Shown: piece by piece, positions 14,251 through 22,663 of the stretch
Layout of the letters: each line of letters begins with the position of its first letter
Position numbering within the stretch: position 1 is the stretch's first letter
Assembly: GCA_023426265.1 (NCBI GenBank)
Contig: JAFABA010000125.1
Span: 1-31,389 of the forward strand
Length of the DNA stretch: 31,389 nucleotides
Direction of reading: 5' to 3'
From: Bacillota bacterium
Lineage (GTDB): Bacteria > Bacillota > Clostridia > Christensenellales > CAG-138
Position numbers and translations under genes: made by a program
Notes under the pieces: generated by a model
The model's database searches: none
The model's input: only the letters and a program-made list of their open reading frames with translations
Told to the model about the DNA's origin: nothing

Positions 14251-14997
14251 ATGAAAAAGAATATAAAAAAGAGGCTGATCATCGTTCTTGTGATTGCGAG
14301 CATGCTGCTTCTCTCCGGTGCTGCCGCGCTGCTTCTCTACCACGGCGTCATATGGTTCCAGTACCCTTCGAACTATATCTACCCCGTGCGCGGGGTGGAT
14401 GTTTCCGCATACCAGGGGGAAATCGACTGGGAAACGCTCAGCGGGGCGGGCATCCGGTTCGCGTTCCTCAAGGCGACCGAAGGCAGCACGTTCGTGGATA
14501 AGCGGTTCTCCTACAATTGGGAACACGCGCACAAGACCGGGCTGCGGGTGGGCGCCTACCACTATTTGAGCTTTGACAGCCCCGGCCTCACACAGGCCGA
14601 AAATTACATCAGCGCAGTCCCGCAAACGGAGGATATGCTGCCTCCCGTCGTGGACCTGGAGCTTTACGGAAAATACGTGAAGGTGCCGCCCGCACAGCAA
14701 CATACGGATAAAATTTTAGGAGAGTTTTTGGCCGCCTTGGAGGAGGCCTATGGTCTCCGGCCTATTATTTACGCCACGCATAAGACGTACGACCTCTACC
14801 TGAAAGACGGCTATCGCAATTACGACATCTGGATCAGAAACGTCCTGTTTTACCCGTACCTTTCGGACGGGCGGCAGTGGAATTTCTGGCAGTATTCCAA
14901 CCGTGGAAGGCTCGATGGATATGACGGCGAGGAAAAATTCATCGACCTGAACGTATTCCATGGGACGGCAGAAGAGTTTAAGGCATACGGGAAATAG
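14251..14997 (+). CDS. Membrane-anchored GH25 lysozyme (N-acetylmuramidase)
   Basis: A 248-residue protein with a basic N-terminus and one membrane anchor (about residues 9-30) followed by a single GH25 domain. Family marks are RGVDVSAYQGEIDW (Asp50), FLKATEG, the catalytic DxE pair VVDLELYG (Asp135, Glu137) and late FWQYSNRGRLDGYDG. It cleaves the beta-1,4 bond between MurNAc and GlcNAc on the outer cell surface. There is no cell-wall binding repeat, which argues for a housekeeping or remodelling enzyme rather than a phage endolysin. ATG 14251 has GGAGG 4 nt upstream; the longer frame to 14140 has no ribosome site. Confidence 0.92.
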   Translation: MKKNIKKRLIIVLVIASMLLLSGAAALLLYHGVIWFQYPSNYIYPVRGVDVSAYQGEIDWETLSGAGIRFAFLKATEGSTFVDKRFSYNWEHAHKTGLRVGAYHYLSFDSPGLTQAENYISAVPQTEDMLPPVVDLELYGKYVKVPPAQQHTDKILGEFLAALEEAYGLRPIIYATHKTYDLYLKDGYRNYDIWIRNVLFYPYLSDGRQWNFWQYSNRGRLDGYDGEEKFIDLNVFHGTAEEFKAYGK

Positions 14998-15032
14998 AAA
15001 AGGTCCGGCGAAAAAATTCGCCGGACCTTTTT
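14998..15032. terminator. Bidirectional terminator
   Basis: AAAAGGTCCGGCGAA pairs with TTCGCCGGACCTTTTT. It serves both the lysozyme gene and the convergent cupin gene. Confidence 0.9.
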
Positions 15033-15041
15033 AAACTGACA

Positions 15042-15377
15042 TCAAACCTTTTCCTGATACCGGTCCGCCTGGTTAAAATACGTCATATCCGCATACCCCG
15101 CAAATATCCTGCCGGAGTGTTTGACCCCTTTAGGGATAAAGTATCGGTCCCCTTTCCGGAATGTCTGTTTGACTCCGCCGATCACAAGCTCTATTTTCCC
15201 TTCCAGCACAATGCCCCACTGGCCTTCGTGCGCGTGCTCCGGAAGCTCCACGTCCTCGAAAAACTCCATAAATATGATCTGATGGTCCTTCCCCTGCGAA
15301 AGGTAGGCACGGATGCCGTTGAACGGAATATCCGCCTCCGGCAAGGCGCGTATGACATCGGGAAACGGTTCGCTCAT
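15042..15377 (-). CDS. Small cupin-domain protein
   Basis: A 111-residue single-domain cupin. Motif 1 is PEHAHEGQWGIVLEG with His48 and His50, where the usual third ligand Glu is replaced by Gln53; motif 2 is IPKGVKHSG with His87. Metal binding is thus possible but atypical. Such minimal cupins are often sugar- or metabolite-binding, or act as isomerases. AGGAGGG lies 7 nt before the ATG. It follows the PPi-PFK gene on the same strand after 100 nt that contain a repeat, so co-transcription is uncertain. Confidence 0.82.
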   Translation of the reverse strand: MSEPFPDVIRALPEADIPFNGIRAYLSQGKDHQIIFMEFFEDVELPEHAHEGQWGIVLEGKIELVIGGVKQTFRKGDRYFIPKGVKHSGRIFAGYADMTYFNQADRYQEKV

Positions 15378-15422
15378 TGTCTTTCCCTCCTGTTAGACTG
15401 CCAAAAATCAGAACTACGTTGG

Positions 15423-15470
15423 GGCTCTGCCCCAAACCCCGCTTAGGGCTGTAACAGCCCTAAGAACCCA
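15423..15470. repeat. Palindromic repeat family B, copy 2
   Basis: 15438-15470 matches 10191-10223. Its arms TTAGGGCTGT and ACAGCCCTAA pair perfectly around one base. A second hairpin, GGGGC-TCT-GCCCC (about 15421-15433), stands next to it. It lies between the PPi-PFK gene and the cupin gene. Confidence 0.8.
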
Positions 15471-15477
15471 TAATAAT

Positions 15478-16767
15478 TTATCCTCTATGGTTCTGCGGCA
15501 CGTAGGGAGGGCAGCGCTTTTCCACAAGCTGCGCCCGGATGCGGGCAAAACGCAGGACGCCGTTTTCGTATTCAAAGGGCGCTACGCCTTCGCCGATGAG
15601 GGGTTTGGCGTACCTAATAAAATCGTCCGTCACGTCGAGACCGCCGAGCGCGATCCAGCTCTTGGGTAAAAAGCGCTCGGAATTCGCAACGGTGGAAAGC
15701 GCGACCTTATCGTAGTACACCCCGTATGTTTCCGCCTTTTTGCGCAATATGGTGGCCATGTAGCCGCTCTGGCCTTCCAGTATGAGTTTTACCGCGTGCG
15801 CGCCGACCTCGTACGCCTCCTGCGCGTCAACTGCGGAGCGGTGCAGCGAGCAGGAACGCTGCAGGATGCCCGGCACCTGCCCCACAGCGTTGCCACGCGC
15901 GGCAAGCCCGACATGGTTCAAATGGTTGATGACGTTCTGCGCGGCGGTGGACCGGCTTGCGCCGTATTCCGTGTGGCCGAAGCCGTCCTTGCGCTCGCCG
16001 AGGTTGCCGGTATCGAACCCTTCGTTGACCACGACGATGCAGCGCCCGCTGCGCTTCAATTCATCGTTGACATGGTCGGTAAGGCTCGCCAAGGTATGGG
16101 CGGATTCCGCAAAATACATCTGCAGCGGGATCTTCCGCTCCGGGTCCGCAAGGCGTGCGGCGGCGGTGATGTAGCCGGATTTCCGGCCCATGGCCTGCAG
16201 CACGCACACCCGTTCGGAAACGCACATGCCGCGGTTTTCTTCTTCCGTTTCCAGGATGATATTGGCCCAATATCGCGCGGCAGAGCCGTAGCCGGGTGTA
16301 TGGTCTATGATGGTGAACGCCTCGTCCCCCACGTCGTTGTCGATCGTCTTAGGGACGCCCACTACGGTTAAATCCATATCCCGTTCTTTTGCGAGCTTGT
16401 TGATTTTATCCGCGGTGTCCATGGAATCGTTGCCGCCGATGTATACAAAGCTGGTGATACCGTGCTTTTGGAACACGTCGAGCACGCGGATATAATCTTC
16501 CTCGTTGCCGTCCTTTAGCTTATAGCGGCAGGTGCCGACGGCGCCGGAGCTTGGCGTATTCCTGAGGTGGGCGATCTCTTCCCTGCTCTCTTGCTTCATA
16601 TCGATGAGCTCTTCCAAGAGCACGCCCTCAATTCCGTGGGCGGCGCAATAAACATTGTCAAATACGTCCGGGCAGTCAAGGCAGCTTTCCAGCACGCCCT
16701 GCAAAGAGGCGTTGATCACCGGCGACGGTCCGCCGCCCAAAGCGACGAGTATGTTCTGTTTTGCCAT
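15478..16767 (-). CDS. pfp: Pyrophosphate-type 6-phosphofructokinase
   Basis: A 429-residue group of the PfkA superfamily, longer than the 320-residue bacterial ATP enzyme. GGNDSMDT (residues 111-118) replaces the GGDGS of ATP-dependent enzymes, and PKTIDND (139-145) is the PPi-type catalytic motif with the Lys that contacts pyrophosphate; MGRKSGY (193-199) binds fructose-6-phosphate. The enzyme interconverts fructose-6-phosphate and fructose-1,6-bisphosphate reversibly with PPi, saving ATP, as in many anaerobes. Phosphate-donor choice is inferred from motifs. GGAGGA lies about 5 nt before the ATG. It follows the MOSC gene by 36 nt and may be the last gene of the moa unit. Confidence 0.9.
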   Translation of the reverse strand: MAKQNILVALGGGPSPVINASLQGVLESCLDCPDVFDNVYCAAHGIEGVLLEELIDMKQESREEIAHLRNTPSSGAVGTCRYKLKDGNEEDYIRVLDVFQKHGITSFVYIGGNDSMDTADKINKLAKERDMDLTVVGVPKTIDNDVGDEAFTIIDHTPGYGSAARYWANIILETEEENRGMCVSERVCVLQAMGRKSGYITAAARLADPERKIPLQMYFAESAHTLASLTDHVNDELKRSGRCIVVVNEGFDTGNLGERKDGFGHTEYGASRSTAAQNVINHLNHVGLAARGNAVGQVPGILQRSCSLHRSAVDAQEAYEVGAHAVKLILEGQSGYMATILRKKAETYGVYYDKVALSTVANSERFLPKSWIALGGLDVTDDFIRYAKPLIGEGVAPFEYENGVLRFARIRAQLVEKRCPPYVPQNHRG

Positions 16768-16803
16768 ATGTTCCTCCAGTACTTGTGAAAGACTACTGCT
16801 ATT

Positions 16804-17247
16804 TTACCATCCCTCTTCCACAATCTCCACCAAATCTCCCGGGCGGATGACGCCTTCCTTCAAAACAATGACGAATATGCCCTCAAAGGGCATAATGCAC
16901 GCGCCGAGCCTCCGATAGATTTCACAGTGCTGATGGCAGGTCTTGCCGATCTGCGTGACCTCAACTAAGCAGCCCCCCAGACGCAGCTTCGTGCCCACGG
17001 GAAGGGTAAACAGCGTGATCCCCTCCGTGGTGACGTTTTCCGCAAACATGCCGGGGCGCAAATCCCCCGCTCCCATGGCAATCATTTTATCGATGCTTTC
17101 CTGCGCCAGCAGGCTTACCTGCCTGTGCCAGTTGCCCGCGTGCGCGTCGCCCGGGATACCGTGGTCTTTCATCAGGCGGGCTTCCGGAACGGGCTGCTTG
17201 ACGGTCCCTTTTTTTGTGCTGATATTGACGGATACGATGCTGGCCAC
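16804..17247 (-). CDS. MOSC-domain protein
   Basis: A 147-residue stand-alone MOSC domain with VSVNISTKKGTVKQPV at the N-terminus, GIPGDAHAG, RPGMFAENVTTEGI, LRLGGCLVEVTQIGKTCHQHC (Cys-rich segment with the probable cofactor-contact Cys) and GIFVIVLKEGVIRPGD. MOSC proteins deliver sulfur or bind the molybdenum cofactor. Its GTG start (17247) is one base after the stop of moaA, and GGAGGG lies upstream of that stop, so translation is coupled. A longer frame to 17436 would overlap moaA and gives nonsense sequence, so it was not used. The context says it acts on molybdopterin. Confidence 0.9.
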   Translation of the reverse strand: MASIVSVNISTKKGTVKQPVPEARLMKDHGIPGDAHAGNWHRQVSLLAQESIDKMIAMGAGDLRPGMFAENVTTEGITLFTLPVGTKLRLGGCLVEVTQIGKTCHQHCEIYRRLGACIMPFEGIFVIVLKEGVIRPGDLVEIVEEGW

Positions 17248-17248
17248 G

Positions 17249-18196
17249 TTACCCTCCGATTCTTGACATGTCTTTTTGCGAATGGAACCCTTCGTCCTCA
17301 AAGCGGTGCGATGGCGGTTTCCGATACACCGCATCCCGAATGACCTCATGAAGCAGCGTATCGTCCTGCTGCGCGAGCGCCTCGGCAAGCGATATCTCGG
17401 CATCCACGCCCAGGCACAGCCGCAGCATGCCGTCACTCATGACCCGGACGCGGTTGCAGAAGCCGCAGAACCTGTGGGAAAGCGGGCTGATAAACCCTAC
17501 GCGACCCTGATGGCCCTGTACCACATAATCCGCGGAGGGCTGCCCCGCATAGCGCGGCGGGATGGCAACGAGCCGGGGCCGCGTTTTTAACAATTCATCC
17601 CCGGTCACCCGGCGGGAAACGTCTCCTTTGCCCATGGGCATCAGTTCAATAAACCGAACGTCGATGGGGTTTCCCCGCGTCAGGCCGATGAACGCATCGA
17701 TCTCCTCATCGTTGATACCGCGCATCAACACCACGTTGATTTTGAGCGGCGTAAGGCCAACGTCGATTGCCTCCTGCATGCCTTTAAGCACTGCCGCAAG
17801 CTCCCCGCCGCCGGTAATGCTGCGGTAGCGGTTTTCGTCAAGGGAATCCATGCTGATGTTGATGCGCGTCAGGCCCGCTTCTTTTAGTAACCGCGCCTTG
17901 CCCGGCAAGAGCTGGCCGTTGGTGGTCAGCGTGATCTCTTCTATGCCGTTGATTGCGCGCAGTTTTGAAACGATGATAAGGATATCCTGCCGCAGCAACG
18001 GCTCGCCGCCGGTCAGTCGTACTTTCTTTACGCCAAGCTCCGCCATTGTGCCCACAATGCGCGCAAATTCCTCCGCCGTCAGTTCCCGCTGCTCCGCCTG
18101 TTGCCGGTAGCCCCGGCAATAGGCGCAGTTCAACTGGCAGCGTTCCGTTACGGAAAGGCGCAAATAGGTAATATCCCTGCCCCACTGGTCCTTCAT
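17249..18196 (-). CDS. moaA: GTP 3',8-cyclase MoaA
   Basis: A 315-residue radical SAM enzyme of molybdenum cofactor synthesis. The N-terminal [4Fe-4S] motif is CQLNCAYC (Cys20, Cys24, Cys27), GGEPLLR is the SAM-binding GGE segment, and the C-terminal second cluster motif is CGFCNRV with a third Cys at 261 (C-x2-C-x13-C). The protein ends in the conserved Gly-Gly needed for catalysis. It converts GTP to 3',8-cyclo-7,8-dihydro-GTP. ATG 18196 overlaps the moaC stop as ATGA and has AGGGAGA upstream; a longer frame to 18289 would lie inside moaC. Confidence 0.96.
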   Translation of the reverse strand: MKDQWGRDITYLRLSVTERCQLNCAYCRGYRQQAEQRELTAEEFARIVGTMAELGVKKVRLTGGEPLLRQDILIIVSKLRAINGIEEITLTTNGQLLPGKARLLKEAGLTRINISMDSLDENRYRSITGGGELAAVLKGMQEAIDVGLTPLKINVVLMRGINDEEIDAFIGLTRGNPIDVRFIELMPMGKGDVSRRVTGDELLKTRPRLVAIPPRYAGQPSADYVVQGHQGRVGFISPLSHRFCGFCNRVRVMSDGMLRLCLGVDAEISLAEALAQQDDTLLHEVIRDAVYRKPPSHRFEDEGFHSQKDMSRIGG

Positions 18197-18669
18197 GCGT
18201 TCTCCCTTTTGTATGTTCCCGAGCGGCCGCCCGCTTTTTCCAAAAGACGGACTTGACCTATCTCCATACCCTTGTCCACCGCCTTGCACATATCGTACAC
18301 GGTGAGGGCCGCTATGGAAGCCGCGGTGAGCGCCTCCATCTCCACGCCCGTTTTATAGCTGCAAGTAACGGCGGCCTCGATGCGCAGTCTTTCCCGCTCT
18401 ATCGGGGAAAAATCCACTTCCACGCCGTCGAGCGGAATGCTGTGGCAAAGCGGGATCAGTTCCGCCGTTTTTTTGGCGGCCATAATCCCCGCAACGCGGG
18501 CTACCGCAAGCACGTCGCCCTTTTTCAGATCGCTATTTAATATCCTCTGAAGTGTTTCCGGGGCCATGGTCAGCACCGCCTCCGCCACAGCCGTACGCCT
18601 GGTGATGTTTTTTTCGCCGATATCGACCATATGCGCCTCGCCCTGCGCATTCAGATGTGTAAACTCCAT
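18193..18669 (-). CDS. moaC: Cyclic pyranopterin monophosphate synthase MoaC
   Basis: A 158-residue protein with the whole MoaC pattern: MVDIGEKNITRRTAVAEA, GDVLAVARVAGIMAAKKT, LIPLCHSIPL (His76), KTGVEMEALTAAS and YDMCKAVDKGM (Asp126, Lys129). With MoaA it makes cPMP, the first stable intermediate of molybdopterin. ATG 18669 has GGAGG 4 nt upstream and gives the usual length; a TTG at 18687 is less likely. It is the first gene of moaC-moaA-MOSC. No moaB/mog, moaD, moaE or moeA is in the window, so the rest of the pathway must be elsewhere. Confidence 0.96.
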   Translation of the reverse strand: MEFTHLNAQGEAHMVDIGEKNITRRTAVAEAVLTMAPETLQRILNSDLKKGDVLAVARVAGIMAAKKTAELIPLCHSIPLDGVEVDFSPIERERLRIEAAVTCSYKTGVEMEALTAASIAALTVYDMCKAVDKGMEIGQVRLLEKAGGRSGTYKRENA

Positions 18670-18777
18670 AGCGCCTCCATTGCTCAAAAAAGACAGGCTT
18701 TTATTCAGTATATCATGGTCCGGGCTGCCGCCGCACCGTTGTTTTCAATTATATACAACGAGGTGAAAAGTACAATG

Positions 18778-18801
18778 AAAAAAGCCGCCCGGAAGGGGCG
18801 G
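18778..18801 (-). terminator. Terminator-like hairpin, leftward
   Basis: On the minus strand CCGCCC-CTTCC-GGGCGG is followed by C and six T residues. It would end leftward transcription entering from the nicotinamidase side, ahead of moaC. Confidence 0.7.
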
Positions 18802-18810
18802 GTTCAGCGT

Positions 18811-18928
18811 ATCAATAAACCTCGTCGTCTCTCATTCTGAGCCGAAGGCGAAGAATCTGACTCCCATTATATATAGGCGCGTCAAGATCCTTCGCTTCGC
18901 TCAGGACTAGTAAAGCGACTTTATTGAT
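18811..18928. repeat. Palindromic repeat family A, copy 2
   Basis: 18830-18908 is an inverted copy of 6947-7029: read on the minus strand it has CCTGAGCGAAGCGAAGGATC at one end and GGCTCAGAATGAG at the other. The outer arms ATCAATAAA (18811-18819) and TTTATTGAT (18920-18928) pair with each other but are unrelated to the outer arms of copy 1. Confidence 0.8.
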
Positions 18929-19160
18929 GAGCTGAGTCGTCCGGAGGATGGTCGTGCATGTCAAAAAAGCATAGGCCCGTATTGTATTTCCAAAGGCTCC
19001 ATTCTCCACTCGCCAAAGGGCGTACTCAAACGAAGGGATTGGGGAAACGTAGTTTCCCCACATTAAAAATCTATCGCGACGGCCCGTAGCCTAGTGTCCG
19101 AGGCGTCTCCCGCCGAGGATACGGTGCCGGAAGCGCCGATACCTTGAACCCCAACTTGCC
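18929..19160. other. Non-coding remainder between repeat and nicotinamidase gene
   Basis: No supported gene. GGGGAAAC (19041-19048) and GTTTCCCC (19052-19059) form a perfect hairpin with a 3-nt loop and no T-run. An open frame through 18812-19063 mostly translates the family A repeat and is not considered real. Confidence 0.5.
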
Positions 19161-19679
19161 TTATGTCTCTATAATCACCTGGCAGGAGCGCATGACGTCG
19201 AGCGCCTTCTCGTGCATCTCCGGCGTGGTGCCGGCGCAGCAGGCGGCATCCACGTAAACTGGCGTTTCGGGCAGCGAGGCCTTTAACAGCAGCGCGTTCG
19301 ACACCACGCAGATGTCCGTGCAGACGCCGCACAGGTGCACCTCGTCGTATTCCCCCGCTTCCACATGTTTCCCTAGCGCCACGCTCGCAAAGCGGTCTTT
19401 CCAGAAGGGCATGTACGCTTTTTCCGCAAGCGCGCGGGATATGGTGGAAGGGAATTCCCACCCCTCCGTATTCACAGCGCAATGAGAAACGGGCAGCATC
19501 CTTCCCTCCTGCGTGTTGGGGTAAGAAGCATCATGCGTATCCTTGGTGGCGGCAACGTCCCCGTCAAACGCCCGGATCTTTTCCGCCACGCGCCCCACGA
19601 TGGCCTGCGCCTCAGGGCTGCCCAGCGTGCCGGTGATAAAATCGTTCTGCATGTCGATTACGATGAGTATCTTCTTCAT
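19161..19679 (-). CDS. Nicotinamidase/isochorismatase-family cysteine hydrolase
   Basis: A 172-residue protein with the triad of the family: Asp9 (VIDMQNDF), Lys94 (FWKDRFAS) and Cys124 (GVCTDICV). Asp47 and His49 (KDTHD) and His66 (PVSHC) match the PncA metal site, which favours nicotinamide to nicotinate deamidation over isochorismate hydrolysis. Its length also fits short nicotinamidases. AGGAG lies 8-9 nt before the ATG. It is the last gene of a leftward five-gene run, 31 nt after the YgiD-type gene. NAD salvage is the likely role; pncA is a reasonable but unproven name. Confidence 0.87.
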   Translation of the reverse strand: MKKILIVIDMQNDFITGTLGSPEAQAIVGRVAEKIRAFDGDVAATKDTHDASYPNTQEGRMLPVSHCAVNTEGWEFPSTISRALAEKAYMPFWKDRFASVALGKHVEAGEYDEVHLCGVCTDICVVSNALLLKASLPETPVYVDAACCAGTTPEMHEKALDVMRSCQVIIET

Positions 19680-19710
19680 TCCCTTTTCTCCTTTGCTCTT
19701 AAGTCAGCCT

Positions 19711-20490
19711 TCAGCCGATCAAATACCCCGTCATGGAAAGCGAGCCCAGCACGCGGGAGTCATTGAACACCTCTACCGGTTCGCCTTCCTCCGCCGCTCC
19801 CAGCACATATAAAAGCGGGTAATAATGTTCCGGCGTGTGGAACGCATGGTTCGCGGAGTTACCCGCCCGTTCATACGCGATAGCATCCCTGTGCCGCCAG
19901 CCCGTCACGGCGTGTTTGATATACAGGTCAAACTCGTCCGCCCAGGGGTAGCCGCCCTCTTCCATGCTCCAGTTGATGCGCGCAAGGTTATGCACCACGT
20001 TGCCCGTGCCGAATAGCAGCACGCCTTCCTCCCGGAGCGTTTTAAGCGCGCGCCCCAATTGATAGTGCGCTTCGGGTCCCGCGTCCCGGTCTATGCTCAA
20101 TTGCACCACAGGAATATCCGCATCCGGATACATGTGCACAAGCACCGACCAGGTGCCGTGGTCGATACCCCAGCCGTTGTCTATCGCAACTTCCCTGGGC
20201 AGGAGGGACGAAGCTTCCCGCGCCAGCGCCGGGCTACCGTTCGGGCGGTATTTTACCTCGTACAGCTCTTTCGGGAAGCCGTACATATCGTACACCGTTT
20301 CCGGCCTTTCGTGGTCCGTGGTGCGCGTTCCCCGCGTATACCAATGTGCGGATACGGAAAGTATGGCCTTGGGGCGGGGGAACAGCAATGCAATCTCCCG
20401 CCAGCTTCTTGTAAACGCATTGTCCTCAATTGCGTTCATCGGGGAACCATGCCCCGCAAATAAAACAGGCATCCGCTTATCATTCTGCAT
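19711..20490 (-). CDS. ygiD: YgiD-type extradiol ring-cleavage dioxygenase
   Basis: A 259-residue class III extradiol dioxygenase of the 4,5-DOPA dioxygenase group. Zn or Fe ligand regions are AGHGSPMNAI (His14), SVSAHWYTRG, GIDHGTWSVLVHMYP, GTGNVVHNL and TPEHYYPLLYVLG, all in family order. Bacterial YgiD opens DOPA-like catechols, but its physiological role is unclear; in an anaerobe O2-dependent chemistry would be surprising. The ATG lies 11 nt inside the histidine kinase gene, with GGAGG 6 nt upstream, showing coupling to the two-component system. Confidence 0.9.
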   Translation of the reverse strand: MQNDKRMPVLFAGHGSPMNAIEDNAFTRSWREIALLFPRPKAILSVSAHWYTRGTRTTDHERPETVYDMYGFPKELYEVKYRPNGSPALAREASSLLPREVAIDNGWGIDHGTWSVLVHMYPDADIPVVQLSIDRDAGPEAHYQLGRALKTLREEGVLLFGTGNVVHNLARINWSMEEGGYPWADEFDLYIKHAVTGWRHRDAIAYERAGNSANHAFHTPEHYYPLLYVLGAAEEGEPVEVFNDSRVLGSLSMTGYLIG

Positions 20491-21904
20491 TGTCCGCCTC
20501 CCCTTCCCTTTCCTGTTCCATAGGCAGCGTTACGGTAAACGCCGCGCCCTTGCCGGGCTCGCTCTTCACCTCGATCGCGCCATGGTGCAGCTCCACAATG
20601 GCCTTCGCTATGGCAAGCCCCACGCCGATACCGCCCGTACGGCTGCTGCGCGAGGCATCCGCCCGGTAAAACCGTTCAAATATATATGGAAGATCCTTCT
20701 CGGCAATGCCTTCCCCGGTATCCTCTACCGCAAAAAACGCTTCGCCCGAAGATTTAAGCCCGGTGCGTATGAAGACCGACCGCCCATTGGGCGTGTACTT
20801 GATACTGTTTGATAAGAGGTTTACGAGCACCTGAAACAGTTTGTCTTCATCCGCTTCAACAATCGCGGGTTCTCCCGTGACTTCCACGCTGAGCCTCTTT
20901 TCCTCTATGGCGCGCCCGAAATTTGCGGCGACTTTTTTTGAGAGGGCGAATAGATCCACCCTGGAAAGCTCCAGACGTTCCATGTGGCTTTCCAGCCGCG
21001 CAAGCTTTTCAAGCTCCTTGACCAGCCTTCCAAGGCGCATGACCTCCTCATGGCAGCTTTCAAAACGCTTCTGTTCGGGCTGCCATACGCCGTCGATCAG
21101 CGCCTCCAGGTTGCCCTGGAGCGCGGTCAGCGGCGTGCGCAGCTCATGCGCGATGTCCTGCGTGAGCCTGTGCCTGAGCATTTCTTGCTCCTCCAAAGTG
21201 CCGGAAAGCACGTTGAGGGATTGGACAAGATCATGCAGCTCCCGCGTATCCGCGCGGACTTCAATTTTATCCTGATAATTGCCAAGCGCAATCCTCTTGG
21301 CGGCGTGAGTCGCCTGTGAAATCGGCCTTGATAATCGTCGCGCCATAAAGAAACCGAGTATGCCCGCGAACAGCAGGGACAATAGCCCGATCACGATGAG
21401 CGCGCGGTTGAGCGTATTGATAAACAGCGTGTCGCTGTCGGTCAGGTAATACGGGCCATAGTACCCGATGGCTACGCTCCCCGCGTTGGCGCTTTCCACG
21501 GCAAGCGGGTATTCCTTTTCCTCATATGCGCCCTGGAAATTGGGGTAGCGGCTCTGCATGCTCTCCGCCATGCTCATGAGCATCTGGTTGCACAGGCCGT
21601 TGTTGTGCGTCATGGCGTTCCAAAGCGTCCGCCCCTGTGCGTCTCTTACGCGCAGGATCATGCCCTGCTCCAGCGCGCGCATGCCCAGAGTCTCGAGCGT
21701 TGATATGGAGAACCCGCCGTTCTTATATTGCCGCTGCAGTTCCTCTACAATGGATTGGTTGCGCGCTTCCTGCGCTCGCATGACATACTGCACGAATGCG
21801 CCCCGCAAAAACAGATTGGAAAACAGGCTGACCGCGGCAACGAGAATAAGCGCCATCAGCGCATAAGAGCGGGAAAGGCGCATGCCCAGCGTTTGTTTTT
21901 TCAT
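20480..21904 (-). CDS. Sensor histidine kinase (HAMP, HisKA, HATPase)
   Basis: A 474-residue membrane kinase: membrane helix 1 at about 13-35, an extracytoplasmic sensor of about 130 residues, helix 2 at about 166-189, HAMP at 190-242, and the H-box DIAHELRTPL with His253. The ATPase domain has N-box LVNLLSNSIKYTP (Asn366), G1 DTGEGI (395-400) and G2 GGIGVGLAI (424-432). This is the BaeS-like class. GGAGGG lies before the ATG, 8 nt after the response regulator gene. It should phosphorylate that regulator; the signal is unknown, though the linked DUF2318 lipoprotein suggests a metal, redox or envelope cue (inference). Confidence 0.95.
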   Translation of the reverse strand: MKKQTLGMRLSRSYALMALILVAAVSLFSNLFLRGAFVQYVMRAQEARNQSIVEELQRQYKNGGFSISTLETLGMRALEQGMILRVRDAQGRTLWNAMTHNNGLCNQMLMSMAESMQSRYPNFQGAYEEKEYPLAVESANAGSVAIGYYGPYYLTDSDTLFINTLNRALIVIGLLSLLFAGILGFFMARRLSRPISQATHAAKRIALGNYQDKIEVRADTRELHDLVQSLNVLSGTLEEQEMLRHRLTQDIAHELRTPLTALQGNLEALIDGVWQPEQKRFESCHEEVMRLGRLVKELEKLARLESHMERLELSRVDLFALSKKVAANFGRAIEEKRLSVEVTGEPAIVEADEDKLFQVLVNLLSNSIKYTPNGRSVFIRTGLKSSGEAFFAVEDTGEGIAEKDLPYIFERFYRADASRSSRTGGIGVGLAIAKAIVELHHGAIEVKSEPGKGAAFTVTLPMEQEREGEADNAE

Positions 21905-21912
21905 AGGCCCTC

Positions 21913-22599
21913 CTATTCCCCGCCGAACGCGTACCCAATGCCGTGGATGGTTTTCAGGCAGGATGAATTCCGGGACTGTTCCCCCAGCTTGTGGCGGATG
22001 TTTTTGATATGCGTATCGATCACGCGGTCATACCCTTCGTAATCATCCTCCATGGCAACGGCGATAAGTTCCTCCCGCGTGAAGGTCTTCGTCGGATGCT
22101 TGGCCATGGTAAAAAGTATATTGAATTCCGTGGGCGTCAGCGGCACGCGCTCGCCGTGCTTTCGCACCTCATGCCTCGCGCCGTCGATCACAAGCTCCCC
22201 GTCGTGAAAGCACATCACGCGGTAGAGCGCCTCGTCGGGCGCGGCGCGGCGCAGCACCGCCTCCACCCGCGCCATCAGCTGGCGGGGGCTGAAGGGCTTG
22301 CTCACATAATCGTCCGCTCCAAGCTGGAGGCCGCCTATGATATCCGGCTCCTCCGCCTTGGCGGTGAGCATGATGATGGGCGTACGCGCGCGTTTGCGGA
22401 TAGCGGCGCACACATCCTCGCCGCTCCTATTTGGCAGCATCAGGTCGAGGATAATAAGATCGGGCGCATGAAGCTCAAAGAGCCTCAGCGCCTCCTCTCC
22501 GTCATATGCCGCAAGCACCGCGTAGCCCGCGTTTTTTAAATATGCGCTTACAACGTCGACGATTTTTTCTTCATCGTCCACAACGAGCACGGTCTTCAA
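21913..22599 (-). CDS. OmpR-family response regulator
   Basis: A 228-residue regulator. The receiver has the acidic pocket Asp8/Asp9, phospho-acceptor Asp52 (LILDLMLPN-type ILDLMLPN) and Lys101 (YVSKPFSP). The C-terminal winged helix (about 130-225) includes PLTPTEFNILF, DYEGYDRVIDTHIKNIRHKLG and IHGIGYAF. GGAGA precedes the ATG. It is encoded directly before its kinase and 64 nt after the DUF2318 lipoprotein, so the lipoprotein-RR-HK set is probably one signalling unit that may autoregulate. Confidence 0.96.
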   Translation of the reverse strand: MKTVLVVDDEEKIVDVVSAYLKNAGYAVLAAYDGEEALRLFELHAPDLIILDLMLPNRSGEDVCAAIRKRARTPIIMLTAKAEEPDIIGGLQLGADDYVSKPFSPRQLMARVEAVLRRAAPDEALYRVMCFHDGELVIDGARHEVRKHGERVPLTPTEFNILFTMAKHPTKTFTREELIAVAMEDDYEGYDRVIDTHIKNIRHKLGEQSRNSSCLKTIHGIGYAFGGE

Positions 22600-22663
22600 T
22601 GCGTTCTCCTTGCCGCCGCTTTCTTTTTCAACGCAGGGCGGCGATCCCTGCGTTTATCATACG

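Noticed and set aside
17248..17436. N-terminal extension of the MOSC gene
   Set aside because: It lies inside moaA in another frame and gives Cys/Arg-rich sequence; a GTG with a good ribosome site at 17247 gives a normal MOSC protein.
18812..19063. 83-residue leftward ORF
   Set aside because: Its last third is the translated family A repeat and it has no ribosome site or recognisable domain.
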